From assembly GCA_009925905.1 (NCBI GenBank), contig RFPZ01000003.1:1-32792 (forward strand): a stretch of 32,792 nucleotides of DNA, in the 5' to 3' direction. Below are positions 14,015-22,799 of the stretch, one piece after another (within the stretch, counting starts at the first letter, position 1; every line of letters starts with the position of its first letter). A program made the translations under genes and the position numbers. Source of the stretch: Candidatus Aquidulcis frankliniae (GTDB taxonomy: Bacteria; Chloroflexota; Limnocylindria; Limnocylindrales; Limnocylindraceae). The notes below the pieces were generated by a model. It worked only from the letters and a program-made list of their open reading frames with translations, searched no databases and had not been told where the DNA came from.

Positions 14015-15978
14015 ATCTCGACTCCGAGCGGAGTAGCGAGACTGCGCGAGAATGTCTCCGTCATGTGGTCCTCATCGCGGTAGATCAACACGTTCTTGGC
14101 AATCGGCGAGCAGGGCCACGCGGCACAGATCTCGCCTGTCAGGTCAATCAACGTTGCTCCAGAAGCCTGGGCAGCCACACGTTCTGCGACGCCGATCTCA
14201 CCGTTATCTGCAGTTTCTTGAGTGAAGAGGCAGGTGCGAATGTCGCTCGCGTGCTTGGAGAGGCAGGCGGGGACGTCGCGGCCAGGATCTGGCGTATCGA
14301 CGAGAATCGCCGTTGTCCCTGGGAGACGGGCAACCATGTCGCCAAAAGCCGCTCCGGCGATCGTTGGTGTGACCCCTTCGGCGATTGGGCGGAAGGTGCG
14401 GCGATTCACGATGATGGTGAGCGTCGGCTTGATCTCGGAGAGACGTGCCACTGTTGCCTCGTTGAACGCGGTGCACTCACGGTACGCACGCTTTAACGCC
14501 AAGTTGCGCTGCGGGAGCGTTGTGAACGAGCATGAGACCTTTACGAACGTGAGCAGTCTCCACCCACGCTCGAGTGCGATCACCTCAATGGCGGGGAACC
14601 AATGCGACGCATGGGAGTCACCGACTAGCGCGATCGTGATCGCAGATCCCGGAACTCCGTATTCGCAGTCTGGCGGCGTCGTGACTCGTTCGAATGCGAG
14701 GCAGCCGTCGCCGCGCAGTCGCTCTTCGTCATCGCGCGCCGACGCCAGTGAGGGAGCAAGATCTTGAGGGAGTGCGATCGGTCCATTGCTTGCCGTCGGT
14801 GAGCCCGAGGGGCTCGCCGTTGGCTGAACAGCAACGACCGACGAGGGGAGCGCCGCGGCGAACCCCTGGGTGAAGAGGGCGACGGTGAGAATGCCCACCA
14901 CTCCGGCGCGGATCGCGCTCCACGAGGTGGCGCGACGAAACCGATCGCCGTACCGGAAGGGCTGCTCAACAAATCGCCAGCTCAACCAGGAGATGCCGAT
15001 CGCGGCGGCAACGGCAATCACTATTTCAACGCCTGTGAGTGCTCGCTCGAGGAACATGAGGGGGAGCACCAGAAGGGGCCAGTGCCAGAGGTAGAGCGAA
15101 TAGCTGATCTTTCCGAGGAAGCGGAGCGGTGCCGCTGTGAGGAGACGCACTGGTCCACTTGGCGCGGCACCACCGTAGAGGAGCGCGACGGCACCCGCGG
15201 TGGGGAGAAGCGCCGCCAGTCCTGGATAGGCTGTCTCCGAAGTGAGCGCTACCCCCGCCACAGCAACCGCGGCGAGCCCGGCCCACGCGAACGCGCCAGC
15301 GCGTCGCGAGGTGCCCATCACGCTGATGAGGGCGAGCAGGCCGCCCACTCCGAGCTGCCAGACGCGCGTCGGCAGCAGATAGAAGGCGCGCGAAGGGGAG
15401 GCATCGGTAAGCCACAGGCTGAGCGCAAACGAGGCGACCACACCAAGGAGGAGCGCCGCGATCAGGCGCCGCGAGCTGCCACCGCGCCAGGTAAGGAACA
15501 CGATGAGCGCCGGCCAGACGAGGTAGAACTGCTCTTCGACACTGAGGGACCAGAAGTGCAAGAAGGGCGACGGACTCGAAGTTGCGGCGAAGTAATCGAC
15601 CGAACCGATGAAACGCATGTTGGCAATCGAGAGCGCCGACGCTGCGCCATCGGCTGCCAACGCACTGCGATCAAGAGGCGCAGCGACGAGGAGTCCAATG
15701 AGGGAGATGACTGCGACAGCGACAAGCGCCGCTGGGAGGAGCCGCCGAATTCTCCACGCGTAGAACCGGGTGATGTTGAGACCACCTGGCTGCTGCGACT
15801 CACGCCACAGCTTGCCGGTAATCAAGAACCCGCTGATAACAAAGAAGACATCGACCCCTACGAATCCACCTGGCGTCCATGGGAGACCGGCGTGGAAGAG
15901 CAGCACGAGAAGAATCGCAATACCCCGTAGACCCTCAATGTCTGGGCGGAATTCGGTGGTGCTCAACGGAGCCTTCAT
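13993..15978 (-). CDS. OafA/YrhL-type acyltransferase with C-terminal SGNH domain
   Basis: A 661-residue membrane protein. Residues 8-345 are an acyltransferase-3 domain with about ten transmembrane helices: it starts FRPDIEGLRGIAILLVLLFHAG with the essential His29, then GGFVGVDVFFVISGFLI and FWSLSVEEQFYLVWP (142-156). A Ser/Pro-rich linker near 383-400 leads to an extracytoplasmic SGNH hydrolase-like domain with GDSH at 453-456 and the catalytic D-x-x-H at Asp635-His638. Proteins of this design O-acetylate exported polysaccharides, lipopolysaccharide or peptidoglycan. It starts four bases after the sortase-like gene and shares its promoter. The glycan substrate is unknown. Confidence 0.93.
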   Translation of the reverse strand: MKAPLSTTEFRPDIEGLRGIAILLVLLFHAGLPWTPGGFVGVDVFFVISGFLITGKLWRESQQPGGLNITRFYAWRIRRLLPAALVAVAVISLIGLLVAAPLDRSALAADGAASALSIANMRFIGSVDYFAATSSPSPFLHFWSLSVEEQFYLVWPALIVFLTWRGGSSRRLIAALLLGVVASFALSLWLTDASPSRAFYLLPTRVWQLGVGGLLALISVMGTSRRAGAFAWAGLAAVAVAGVALTSETAYPGLAALLPTAGAVALLYGGAAPSGPVRLLTAAPLRFLGKISYSLYLWHWPLLVLPLMFLERALTGVEIVIAVAAAIGISWLSWRFVEQPFRYGDRFRRATSWSAIRAGVVGILTVALFTQGFAAALPSSVVAVQPTASPSGSPTASNGPIALPQDLAPSLASARDDEERLRGDGCLAFERVTTPPDCEYGVPGSAITIALVGDSHASHWFPAIEVIALERGWRLLTFVKVSCSFTTLPQRNLALKRAYRECTAFNEATVARLSEIKPTLTIIVNRRTFRPIAEGVTPTIAGAAFGDMVARLPGTTAILVDTPDPGRDVPACLSKHASDIRTCLFTQETADNGEIGVAERVAAQASGATLIDLTGEICAAWPCSPIAKNVLIYRDEDHMTETFSRSLATPLGVEIAKLLSR

Positions 15979-15982
15979 CAGG

Positions 15983-16768
15983 CTATTCGCAGATCTGCGG
16001 CTTTGCTACTGGCACTGGCCGCGTCGAGGTTGTCGTATCAATGTACTTACCAATCACGACCATCTTGGTTCCGTCGTGACGGTCGGTCTCAGAGGTTTGC
16101 AGGATCACCCGGCCGTTCGGAACATCAGCAATGTCAGCCCATGTGGAGATGTGTTGTCGCACCTCGATAACGCGGTAGCGCACTCGTAGGAGCGTCGCGC
16201 CCGTGGCCTTCGGCAGAACATCAACCTCAATGATCTGTCCGAGCATCTGCTTCGGCGTCTTGTCGAGGAGACCGCCAAACTCCCAATAGCGACCGTGCGC
16301 ATAAATAAAGAGGACCCCAGTCTTACCATCCGCCTTCCCCTTCGTTGGCATCCATTCAGCAACACGACACCATGGGAACCGTGGCGAGCCATCGCCATCA
16401 AGAGGTGGACGAACGACTGGAAGATTGATCCAGACCCCGCTCACTAAGACGCGGACAGGATCACCAGCGACAGACGGCACGAGCAGGCTTGGGTCGACTG
16501 GTGGGAGGGGTGGCGGGGTTGTGCGCGATCGCTCTGAAGGGTCTGACGGTTCAACCTCTGGTGCTGGAGAGTCGCTGGAACCGGTTGATGGGTCTTCAGT
16601 GACAACGACAACCTCACCTGGGGCCCATGGTCCGATCTGCTGATCGATTCCCCACGTGACGAGCGCACCCGCAGCGAGGATGAAGGAGGTTGCAAGCAGG
16701 ATCGTTGAGCCAATATGTCGAAACGGCATGCGGTCACGACGAGTGCTGGGTTTGATTGGCGGCAACAT
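15983..16768 (-). CDS. Sortase-like secreted protein with Ser at the usual catalytic Cys position
   Basis: A 261-residue protein with a basic N-terminus, one transmembrane helix (about 20-40), a Pro/Ser/acidic linker (50-95) and a sortase-type barrel from about 105. VRVLVSGVWINLPVV resembles the sortase entry strand, and VLFIYAHGR (152-160) carries the expected His158. At the place of the TLxTC motif the sequence is VILQTSETD, with Ser226 where the catalytic Cys would be. I recall related Chloroflexota/Actinobacteria proteins with a similar TSEG, so this may be a family trait rather than decay, but I cannot check it. Transpeptidation is doubtful without the Cys. It precedes the acyltransferase by four bases. 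Confidence 0.7.
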   Translation of the reverse strand: MLPPIKPSTRRDRMPFRHIGSTILLATSFILAAGALVTWGIDQQIGPWAPGEVVVVTEDPSTGSSDSPAPEVEPSDPSERSRTTPPPLPPVDPSLLVPSVAGDPVRVLVSGVWINLPVVRPPLDGDGSPRFPWCRVAEWMPTKGKADGKTGVLFIYAHGRYWEFGGLLDKTPKQMLGQIIEVDVLPKATGATLLRVRYRVIEVRQHISTWADIADVPNGRVILQTSETDRHDGTKMVVIGKYIDTTTSTRPVPVAKPQICE

Positions 16769-16774
16769 AGGGAG

Positions 16775-16797
16775 AGTGTAGTGCGGGATGGCACACT
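16775..16797. promoter_or_regulatory. Back-to-back promoters of the sortase-like and S58 peptidase genes
   Basis: Only 35 bases separate the two start codons. On the minus strand TACACT (16780-16775) is six bases before the sortase ATG. On the plus strand CACACT (16792-16797), one mismatch from TANNNT, is six bases before the peptidase ATG at 16804. GTAGTG (16779-16784) and CACTAC (16794-16799) form an inverted repeat linking the two. Confidence 0.45.
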
Positions 16798-16803
16798 ACC
16801 CCC

Positions 16804-17958
16804 ATGCCACGAGAGACTCGAGCCACTGACCTGGGCATCCGAATCGGCCGGTTTACTTCTGGCCCAACGGATGGCATCACCGATGTTGCGGGCGTGCGCG
16901 TTGCTGCCACCACAATCATCAAAGGCGACGGCGCACTCGAACGTGGCGTTGGGCCGATTCGCACCGGTGTCACCGCCATCCTTCCTCGCCCTCTTGCCGA
17001 GATGGGGCACCCGCTCTTTGCTGGTACCCACAGACTCAATGGAAACGGCGAGCTGACAGGGTTGGAGTGGATCCGCGAATCAGGACTACTGACCTCGCCG
17101 ATCTGCCTCACCAACACGCATTCCGTTGGTGTCGTTCACGACGCCATGATTGCGTGGTCCCTCGATCACGTGCCTGACGCTCCACCATGGAGCCTCCCTG
17201 TTGCGGGGGAGACCTGGGACGGTGTGCTGAACGATGTCAACGGTTTCCATGTCACTGCGGCACACGCGCAGCAGGCGCTCGATGCTGCAGCGGCGCTGCC
17301 GAACGGTGCGCCGGTTCCGCGCGGCAATCAAGGTGGCGGGACAGGCATGATCTGCCACGGCTTTAAGGGCGGCAATGGCACAGCAAGTCGCCAACTCCCC
17401 GCAGAACTTGGCGGCTACACGATTGGTGTGTTCGTGCAGGCGAATCACGGTCGTCGCCATCGGCTTACGGTGCAGGGGAAACTACTCGGCGCTCCTGGTG
17501 GCCCACTCTCTACGGAGCACTACCCACTTCCGTGGGAGAACAAGGTCGGCGCTGCATCAAAGCCTGACGATCCTCGCGGCGGAGCCGGTTCGATCATTGT
17601 GATCGTCGCTACCGATGCCCCGCTGCTTCCGATGCAGCTTGATCGACTTGCGCAGCGAGCGGTGATCGGGATCGGCCGCGTCGGTGGTGTCGGCGAGCAC
17701 TCATCTGGCGACCTGGTGTTGAGCTTCAGCACTGCAAACGGACATCTCCCCGCAGAGGATCTTGAACCGAAAGAACCGTTTGAAACCTCGGTCACGATGG
17801 TGGTCAATGCACACCTCTCCGCGCTCTTCGAGGCGACCGCTGATGCCACCGAGTCGGCGATCCTTGATGCCCTCTTCGCCGCAGAATCGATGACCGGGGT
17901 GGATGGCGCAACAGCCGTTGCCCTTCCTCTCGACATCGTGCGCGCAGCGCTGGACTAA
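16804..17958 (+). CDS. P1 (S58) family aminopeptidase, DmpA-like
   Basis: A 384-residue protein of the DmpA/BapA family, Ntn-type self-processing aminopeptidases that release N-terminal D- or L-residues or beta-amino acids. Conserved regions are GPTDGITDVAGVRV near the N-terminus, TNTHSVGVVHDAM (103-115), GGTGMICHGFKGG (178-190), and the autocleavage site GAGSIIVIVATDAPL, where cleavage is expected between Gly262 and Ser263, freeing Ser263 as nucleophile. IGRVGGVGEHSSGD follows as a typical beta-subunit motif. The length is normal. The start codon follows a weak -10 by six bases in a promoter shared with the divergent sortase-like gene. The physiological substrate is unknown. Confidence 0.92.
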   Translation: MPRETRATDLGIRIGRFTSGPTDGITDVAGVRVAATTIIKGDGALERGVGPIRTGVTAILPRPLAEMGHPLFAGTHRLNGNGELTGLEWIRESGLLTSPICLTNTHSVGVVHDAMIAWSLDHVPDAPPWSLPVAGETWDGVLNDVNGFHVTAAHAQQALDAAAALPNGAPVPRGNQGGGTGMICHGFKGGNGTASRQLPAELGGYTIGVFVQANHGRRHRLTVQGKLLGAPGGPLSTEHYPLPWENKVGAASKPDDPRGGAGSIIVIVATDAPLLPMQLDRLAQRAVIGIGRVGGVGEHSSGDLVLSFSTANGHLPAEDLEPKEPFETSVTMVVNAHLSALFEATADATESAILDALFAAESMTGVDGATAVALPLDIVRAALD

Positions 17959-17961
17959 GAT
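17956..17961 (+). promoter_or_regulatory. Predicted leaderless promoter of the AI-2E family gene
   Basis: TAAGAT lies six bases before the ATG at 17968. Its first three bases are the TAA stop codon of the S58 peptidase gene. Confidence 0.5.
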
Positions 17962-17967
17962 CACCAC

Positions 17968-19080
17968 ATGAATCTGCCGAATCCCCTCCGCAGCGATGAG
18001 TGGCCACAGTCGATTCGCCTAATGGCGTGGGCGACACTTGCAAGCGTCGCACTTGTCGCAATCATGGCGGGGCTCGGCGTTGTAACCACCCTTATCTCGG
18101 CTCAGGGTCCACTTCTCTACGCCCTCGCGGGTGGGTGGTTGCTCGCGGCGCTGGCTGATGCGCCGATTGATTGGCTTGTTGCACGTGGCTGGAGGCGCAC
18201 GCGCGCAGCGCTGCTCGTATGGATTGCCGGTGCAGTCCCCGTTATCGTCATTGCGATTGAACTCGCGATCGCCTTCGCGCAGTCACTCGGCGGAATCATC
18301 GCTGGGCCAGAGCCGACGTCGGCAGAGGTCGGCGCAATGGTGGAACGGCTCAGCGCCCTGCTAAGTTCTATAGGCTTAACGGTTGATCTTGTTCCGCTCG
18401 CAACCACGGTGATCCTAGCGATTCGCGAAGTGGCAACCTCTCTGCAATCGAATATCGCAGCGATTGCGGCTGGTGCGATTGGCGCGCTTGGCCCGCTCAT
18501 CTTGGCGATCGGTATCGGCATCATTCTCTCGGCAAACCCCGCCCACCTTGACTCTGTTGATCAGCTTGCAACGCGCAGCCGAGTGCGCAGCGCACAGCGT
18601 TCGCGCAAGATTCTTGAAGAGATCATCGCGCGGTTCATTGGTCGCCACGTCGCCCTCGGATTTGTCTACGGCGTGATCGTCTATGTCGGCGCAACGATTG
18701 CTGGAGCCGATGGACTCCTCGCCGCAGTGCTCGGCGGCATCGTGATGGCGATCCCGTCAATTGGCCAGGGTGCTGCGGTCTTGCCGCCGCTTGCACTCGC
18801 CATCTTTGCTGCGGGACCATACGTACTCCCTGGCTCGGTGGTGATTATCGTGGGCTGGTTGCTCTGTGCCACCCAGCTCGCCCCACGGCTGATGAACGGC
18901 GTGCTGCACCTCTCGGGCACCACCGTCTTCATTGCGGGTAGCATCGGCGGTCTTGTGGGTGGCGTCCTCGGAGCGATCTTCGCCCTGCCGGTAGTGGCTG
19001 CTGTTGCCGCCATTCGTCGTGACGAATCACCAATCCGTACGACCAATACCAAGCGCACTACTAAGATCAAGCGCCGCTAA
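17968..19080 (+). CDS. AI-2E (PerM/TqsA) family permease
   Basis: A 370-residue membrane protein of the AI-2E transporter-like family. Hydrophobic segments lie near residues 22-42, 46-65, 73-95, 145-185 and 225-340, and the long soluble region between the third and later helices is typical. The C-terminal half shows the family pattern: FIGRHVALGFVYGVIVYVGATIAGADGLLAAVLGGIVMAIPSIGQGAAVLPPLALAIFAAGP and TVFIAGSIGGLVGGVLGAIFALPVVAAV. The tail is basic and cytoplasmic. Members export autoinducer-2 or act as ion antiporters; the role here is open. It has its own leaderless promoter. Confidence 0.85.
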   Translation: MNLPNPLRSDEWPQSIRLMAWATLASVALVAIMAGLGVVTTLISAQGPLLYALAGGWLLAALADAPIDWLVARGWRRTRAALLVWIAGAVPVIVIAIELAIAFAQSLGGIIAGPEPTSAEVGAMVERLSALLSSIGLTVDLVPLATTVILAIREVATSLQSNIAAIAAGAIGALGPLILAIGIGIILSANPAHLDSVDQLATRSRVRSAQRSRKILEEIIARFIGRHVALGFVYGVIVYVGATIAGADGLLAAVLGGIVMAIPSIGQGAAVLPPLALAIFAAGPYVLPGSVVIIVGWLLCATQLAPRLMNGVLHLSGTTVFIAGSIGGLVGGVLGAIFALPVVAAVAAIRRDESPIRTTNTKRTTKIKRR

Positions 19081-19086
19081 TCCACC

Positions 19087-19109
19087 CCTGCCACGCTGCG
19101 GGCAGGAGG
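19087..19109 (+). promoter_or_regulatory. Ribosome site of cydA within a small hairpin
   Basis: AGGAGG at 19104-19109 is six bases before the cydA ATG at 19116, among the strongest ribosome sites in the window. CCTGCC (19087-19092) pairs with GGCAGG (19101-19106), overlapping the first half of the site, so the stem could partly hide it. Confidence 0.4.
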
Positions 19110-19115
19110 TGAACC

Positions 19116-20432
19116 ATGGATGAGTTGCTCTTTGCTCGAGCGCAGATGGGCCTCAGCCTGATCTTTCACATCGTATTCAGCGTGCTTGGGATGGCGCTTC
19201 CAGTGCTGATCGTGGGCGTCGAATGGAAATCACTCCGCGACCCGAAGGGTCCATGGCTTGCACTGGCACGCACCTGGTCTAAGGCAATGGCAGTTCTCTT
19301 CGTCATTGGTGCCGTATCTGGCACAGCGCTAAGTATGGAATTCGGCCTTTTATGGCCCACATTCATGCGACAAGCGGGGGGCGTGATTGGTCTCCCATTT
19401 GCACTTGAGGGGTACGCCTTTTTTGTCGAGGCAATATTCCTCGGCATCTATGTGTACGGATGGGACCGCCTCACGCCTCGCGCACATTGGCTAGTAGGAA
19501 TTCCAATCGCGATCAGCGGTATGGTCAGTGGTGCATTCATTACGATTGTTAACGCATGGATGAATGCACCGGTGGGCTTCGAAACTATCGCAGGTCCAAA
19601 CGGTCCAACTATTGATCAATCCAGCGCTGATCCGATTAGCGCGATGCTATCTCCAATGGTAATTACCCAGGTCCCTCACGTGATGCTCTCTGCACTTGTT
19701 GCGGTGGGTGGCGGTGTTGCCGCAGTCTACGCCTGGGCGTGGCTCAAGAATCGCACTTCAGCGTATAACCGCGCTGGGATGCTCGCCGGCACGGTGATGT
19801 TCAGCATCGCGATTCCGTTGCAGTTCATTTCTGGTCATCTCTCAACCGTAAAAATCTACGACGAGCAACCATCAAAGTTTGCCGCAGCGGAAGGCATCCT
19901 TGAAACTGGTCCAAACCAGCCGTTGCATCTCCCGTTCGGCTTGGAGATTCCGGGGTTGACAAGTTTCCTGATCAACTTCGATACGAGTACCGTCGTTACT
20001 GGACTCAACGACATCCCGTCAACTGATCTTCCAGAAAAGCCAGAGCTGGTACATCTCGCTTTTCAGCTGATGGTGGGGAGTGGACTACTCATGACGGCCG
20101 CAGCCGCTCTATTCTGGGCGAGCGTGCTGCGCAGGCGTCGAGCAGGAAAGCGACTTGAGCTACCTACAAATCGACTAATCCTATGGCTACTCGTACTTTC
20201 TGGCCCCGCCGGTTTCCTTGCTGTTGAGACTGGTTGGATGGTGACGGAGTATGGGCGTCAACCGTGGGTGATTCGAGGATTCCTGACAACCGCCGATGCA
20301 GTCACCAAGCAGCCAGGAATCGCCGGCACCTTCATCGCCTTTATGGTGCTTTATGCAGCGCTCGGAATCGTGCTCATTTGGGTGCTGCTACGGCTGCGCA
20401 CTGAACACCCAGATACGCGAATGGGGGCGTAG
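19116..20432 (+). CDS. cydA: Cytochrome bd-type quinol oxidase subunit I
   Basis: A 438-residue membrane subunit that oxidises quinol and reduces oxygen to water without pumping protons. Heme ligands are His18 (ARAQMGLSLIFHIVFS), His188 and Met319 (FQLMVGSG). Glu98 and Glu105 in LEGYAFFVEA match the proton-path acids. The quinol loop residues Lys254 and Glu259 are present (QPSKFAAAEGILET), and GRQPWVIRG (380-388) is the family signature. The Q-loop is the short form, as in CIO-type oxidases. Third codon positions look less GC-rich than in neighbouring genes by eye, with codons such as TTA, CTA and ATA, which may reflect transfer. It forms an operon with cydB, two bases downstream. No cydDC or cydX is nearby. 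Confidence 0.96.
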   Translation: MDELLFARAQMGLSLIFHIVFSVLGMALPVLIVGVEWKSLRDPKGPWLALARTWSKAMAVLFVIGAVSGTALSMEFGLLWPTFMRQAGGVIGLPFALEGYAFFVEAIFLGIYVYGWDRLTPRAHWLVGIPIAISGMVSGAFITIVNAWMNAPVGFETIAGPNGPTIDQSSADPISAMLSPMVITQVPHVMLSALVAVGGGVAAVYAWAWLKNRTSAYNRAGMLAGTVMFSIAIPLQFISGHLSTVKIYDEQPSKFAAAEGILETGPNQPLHLPFGLEIPGLTSFLINFDTSTVVTGLNDIPSTDLPEKPELVHLAFQLMVGSGLLMTAAAALFWASVLRRRRAGKRLELPTNRLILWLLVLSGPAGFLAVETGWMVTEYGRQPWVIRGFLTTADAVTKQPGIAGTFIAFMVLYAALGIVLIWVLLRLRTEHPDTRMGA

Positions 20433-20434
20433 CC

Positions 20435-21517
20435 GTGAGCGTCCCACTCGTCTACTCATCGATCGGCGACCTCGCCGACCCGAATATCACCTCACTCCTT
20501 GCTGCTGGCCTGATCATTGTTGCGCTGATCGCGTATGCGGTGCTCGGAGGCGCTGACTACGGCGGCGGCGTGTGGGATCTATTTGCGCGCGGGCCACGTG
20601 CGAAGGAGCAGCGCACCCTCATTGCGCAAGCAATGGGCCCGGTCTGGGAGGCCAATCACATCTGGCTGATCTTTGCAGTCGTCGTGCTCTTCACCTGTTT
20701 TCCGGCAGCGTTTGCTGTTGTTGGTGAGGCGCTCCCCGTGCCAATCTCAATCGCTCTTATCGGGATCTCGCTACGTGGCGCAGCTTTTGCCTTTCGTGCC
20801 AGCTACTGGGCTCCATCAGCATTCCGTGATCGGATGGGAACGATCTTTGGTATGGCCAGTTTAATTACTCCCTTTGGAATGGGCGCGGCACTTGCGGCGC
20901 TTGCATCAGGAGACATAACGCTGAACAGTGCAGGCGTAGTTGACTCATCAGTGTGGGCTGGTTGGCTTACTCCATTTGCGCTCGGTGTGGGTGCACTCGC
21001 ACTGAGCCTTGTTGCCTATCTGGCTGCCACATTTCTTTGCCTTGAGGCCGAAGGAAAGCTGCGTGAGGACTTCAGACAACGCGCACTTGGTGCCGCAGTT
21101 GCGGTCGGAATCACCGCAACGATCACCCTGCCGCTTGCGTCCGACGCGGTGCCATCACTCTGGGTATCCCTCACGCAGGGCGTTGCGCGGCCATTCCTTG
21201 TCATCGCGCCAACCTTCGGGGTCGCCTCGCTCGTAGCGCTGTACGTACGCCAGCATCGTCTTGCTGCCGTAGCTGCGGTCGGTCAGACCGCGGCGATCTT
21301 AGTCGGTTGGGGTGCCGCCTCGTATCCCTACCTAATTTTCCCGACGGTTACGCTTTCTGGAGCAGCGGCCGCGCCACAGGTGCAGCTCGCGATTCTGGTA
21401 GGTGCAGGTGCTGGCCTGTTAGTTTTGGTGCCGTCACTCTGGCTTCTCTTTAGTCTCTTTAAGGGGAAGATGCCGGGCATGGTCGTTTCGCCAAAGGGGG
21501 CCCGACCGCGAAGATAG
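20435..21517 (+). CDS. cydB: Cytochrome bd-type quinol oxidase subunit II
   Basis: A 360-residue membrane subunit partnering CydA. GGADYGGGVWDLF (38-50) and GPVWEANHIWLI (68-79) are diagnostic CydB motifs, followed by FRASYWAPSAFRDRMGTIFG. About eight hydrophobic helices are seen. The GTG at 20435 starts two bases after the cydA stop, so it is probably translated by reinitiation. The codon use resembles cydA, with a lower GC third position than most genes here. The pair gives a high-affinity terminal oxidase useful at low oxygen; loading of the hemes would depend on genes elsewhere. Confidence 0.95.
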   Translation: MSVPLVYSSIGDLADPNITSLLAAGLIIVALIAYAVLGGADYGGGVWDLFARGPRAKEQRTLIAQAMGPVWEANHIWLIFAVVVLFTCFPAAFAVVGEALPVPISIALIGISLRGAAFAFRASYWAPSAFRDRMGTIFGMASLITPFGMGAALAALASGDITLNSAGVVDSSVWAGWLTPFALGVGALALSLVAYLAATFLCLEAEGKLREDFRQRALGAAVAVGITATITLPLASDAVPSLWVSLTQGVARPFLVIAPTFGVASLVALYVRQHRLAAVAAVGQTAAILVGWGAASYPYLIFPTVTLSGAAAAPQVQLAILVGAGAGLLVLVPSLWLLFSLFKGKMPGMVVSPKGARPRR

Positions 21518-21527
21518 AGAGCGGGTG

Positions 21528-21533
21528 TAGCCT
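21528..21533 (+). promoter_or_regulatory. Predicted leaderless promoter of the MFS gene
   Basis: TAGCCT, then CTAGTG, then the ATG at 21540. The six-base spacing selects ATG over the in-frame GTG at 21537. Confidence 0.55.
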
Positions 21534-21539
21534 CTAGTG

Positions 21540-22799
21540 ATGGCAACTGCACGAACCCGATCTCGTCTCACTCCAACTTGGCGTGGGCCGTTCCGCCACC
21601 GAAACTACCGTCTCTTCTGGTTCGGGCAGCTCGTTTCACTGGCAGGCACCTGGATGCAGTCCATTGCGCAGGCCTGGTACATCACCGAACTCACCCACGA
21701 ACCGGCATGGCTCGGCATTGTTGCCGCTGCGCAGTTCACCCCAGTGATGATCCTCGGCCTCTTCGGCGGCGTCCTTGCCGACGCGCTCCCCAAGCACCGT
21801 GCGCTGATGGGGACCCAGGTCAGCCTCATGGTCCTCGCCATGCTGCAGGCCGCGCTTGTCGCTACGGGCCTAATGACGTTGCCCCTCCTCATTCTCATGG
21901 CCGTGATCCTCGGCGTCGTCAATGCCATCGACATGCCCGTTCGGCAATCGTTTTTTAGCGAGATGGTTCCCGAAGATGAGGTAGGTCGTGCCGTTGCCAT
22001 GAATTCGGCGATGTTCAATGGCGCGCGCGTGATCGGCCCTGCGATTGGTGGCGTGTTGATCGGCGTCATCGGAGTGGCCGGCTGCTTTGCAGTGAATGGC
22101 GCAAGTTTCCTCGCCGTGCTGTTGGCCCTCCTCTTTATGCGTGCTGATGAGCTTCGCCCCGCGCCGCGCACACCTCGCCCACGAACGGTCGCTGACGTGC
22201 TGATCAGCCTCGCCGAGGGAGTTCGGTTTGTGATGCGCACGCCTCTCATCGCCCTCTGTGTGTTTGTGATCGGCGTGGTCTCTGGTGTGGCGATGAATTT
22301 CAACGTGATCGCTCCAATACTCGCGCGAAACGTGTTGGAGATTGGCGCGCCAGGCCTCGGGCTGCTGATGGCCGCTATTGGGTTCGGGTCACTGAGTGGT
22401 GCACTCGCAGTTGCCATGTTGCGCCAACCACGTACCGCCGTGACCATTGGAGGCGCAGCAGCGCTTGGTGTTCTCTCCATCGTGGCCGGCGCTGTCAGTG
22501 GGAGCGGAGCACCGTGGGCTGCACTCGTTACCGGCTTCGCCCTATTTGGCGCTGGTTTCGGTGCGATCGCCATGGCGGCAACCGCGAACGCATCGATTCA
22601 GACATCTACCCCGCCAGCACTCCGCGGTCGGGTGATGAGCGTGTATACGACGGTCTTTGCTGGCTCAACCCCGATTGGCGGACTTGGGACGGGTGCGGTG
22701 GTTTCGTTGATCGGAGCACCAGGCGCGTTGATCGTTGCAGGCGGGTTGGCGCTGATCGCCACGGCGTACGCGGCAACGCGGTGGCGGGCAATCCTCTAG
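21540..22799 (+). CDS. MFS transporter, EntS/MFS_3-like exporter
   Basis: A 419-residue twelve-helix major facilitator. It starts FRHRNYRLFWFGQLVSLAGTWMQSIAQAWYI, the usual opening of the EntS-type group. FGGVLADALPKHRALM is the loop 2-3 motif, and IDMPVRQSFFSEMVPEDEVGRAVAMNSAMFNGARVIGPAIGG is highly characteristic of this branch. Such proteins export siderophores, macrolides or other small molecules, but no substrate can be assigned. Its TAG directly abuts the stop of the convergent gene inside the palindrome CTAGCTAG (22796-22803). Confidence 0.9.
   Translation: MATARTRSRLTPTWRGPFRHRNYRLFWFGQLVSLAGTWMQSIAQAWYITELTHEPAWLGIVAAAQFTPVMILGLFGGVLADALPKHRALMGTQVSLMVLAMLQAALVATGLMTLPLLILMAVILGVVNAIDMPVRQSFFSEMVPEDEVGRAVAMNSAMFNGARVIGPAIGGVLIGVIGVAGCFAVNGASFLAVLLALLFMRADELRPAPRTPRPRTVADVLISLAEGVRFVMRTPLIALCVFVIGVVSGVAMNFNVIAPILARNVLEIGAPGLGLLMAAIGFGSLSGALAVAMLRQPRTAVTIGGAAALGVLSIVAGAVSGSGAPWAALVTGFALFGAGFGAIAMAATANASIQTSTPPALRGRVMSVYTTVFAGSTPIGGLGTGAVVSLIGAPGALIVAGGLALIATAYAATRWRAIL

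Noticed and set aside
15082..15930. Long open frame on the plus strand, 282 codons
   Set aside because: It lies fully antisense to the OafA-type acyltransferase, has a charged low-complexity translation and no recognisable motif; the minus-strand gene is certain.
21605..22573. Long open frame on the minus strand, 322 codons
   Set aside because: It is antisense to the MFS gene; the translation is Ala/Pro/Thr-rich, typical of a shadow frame in GC-rich DNA.
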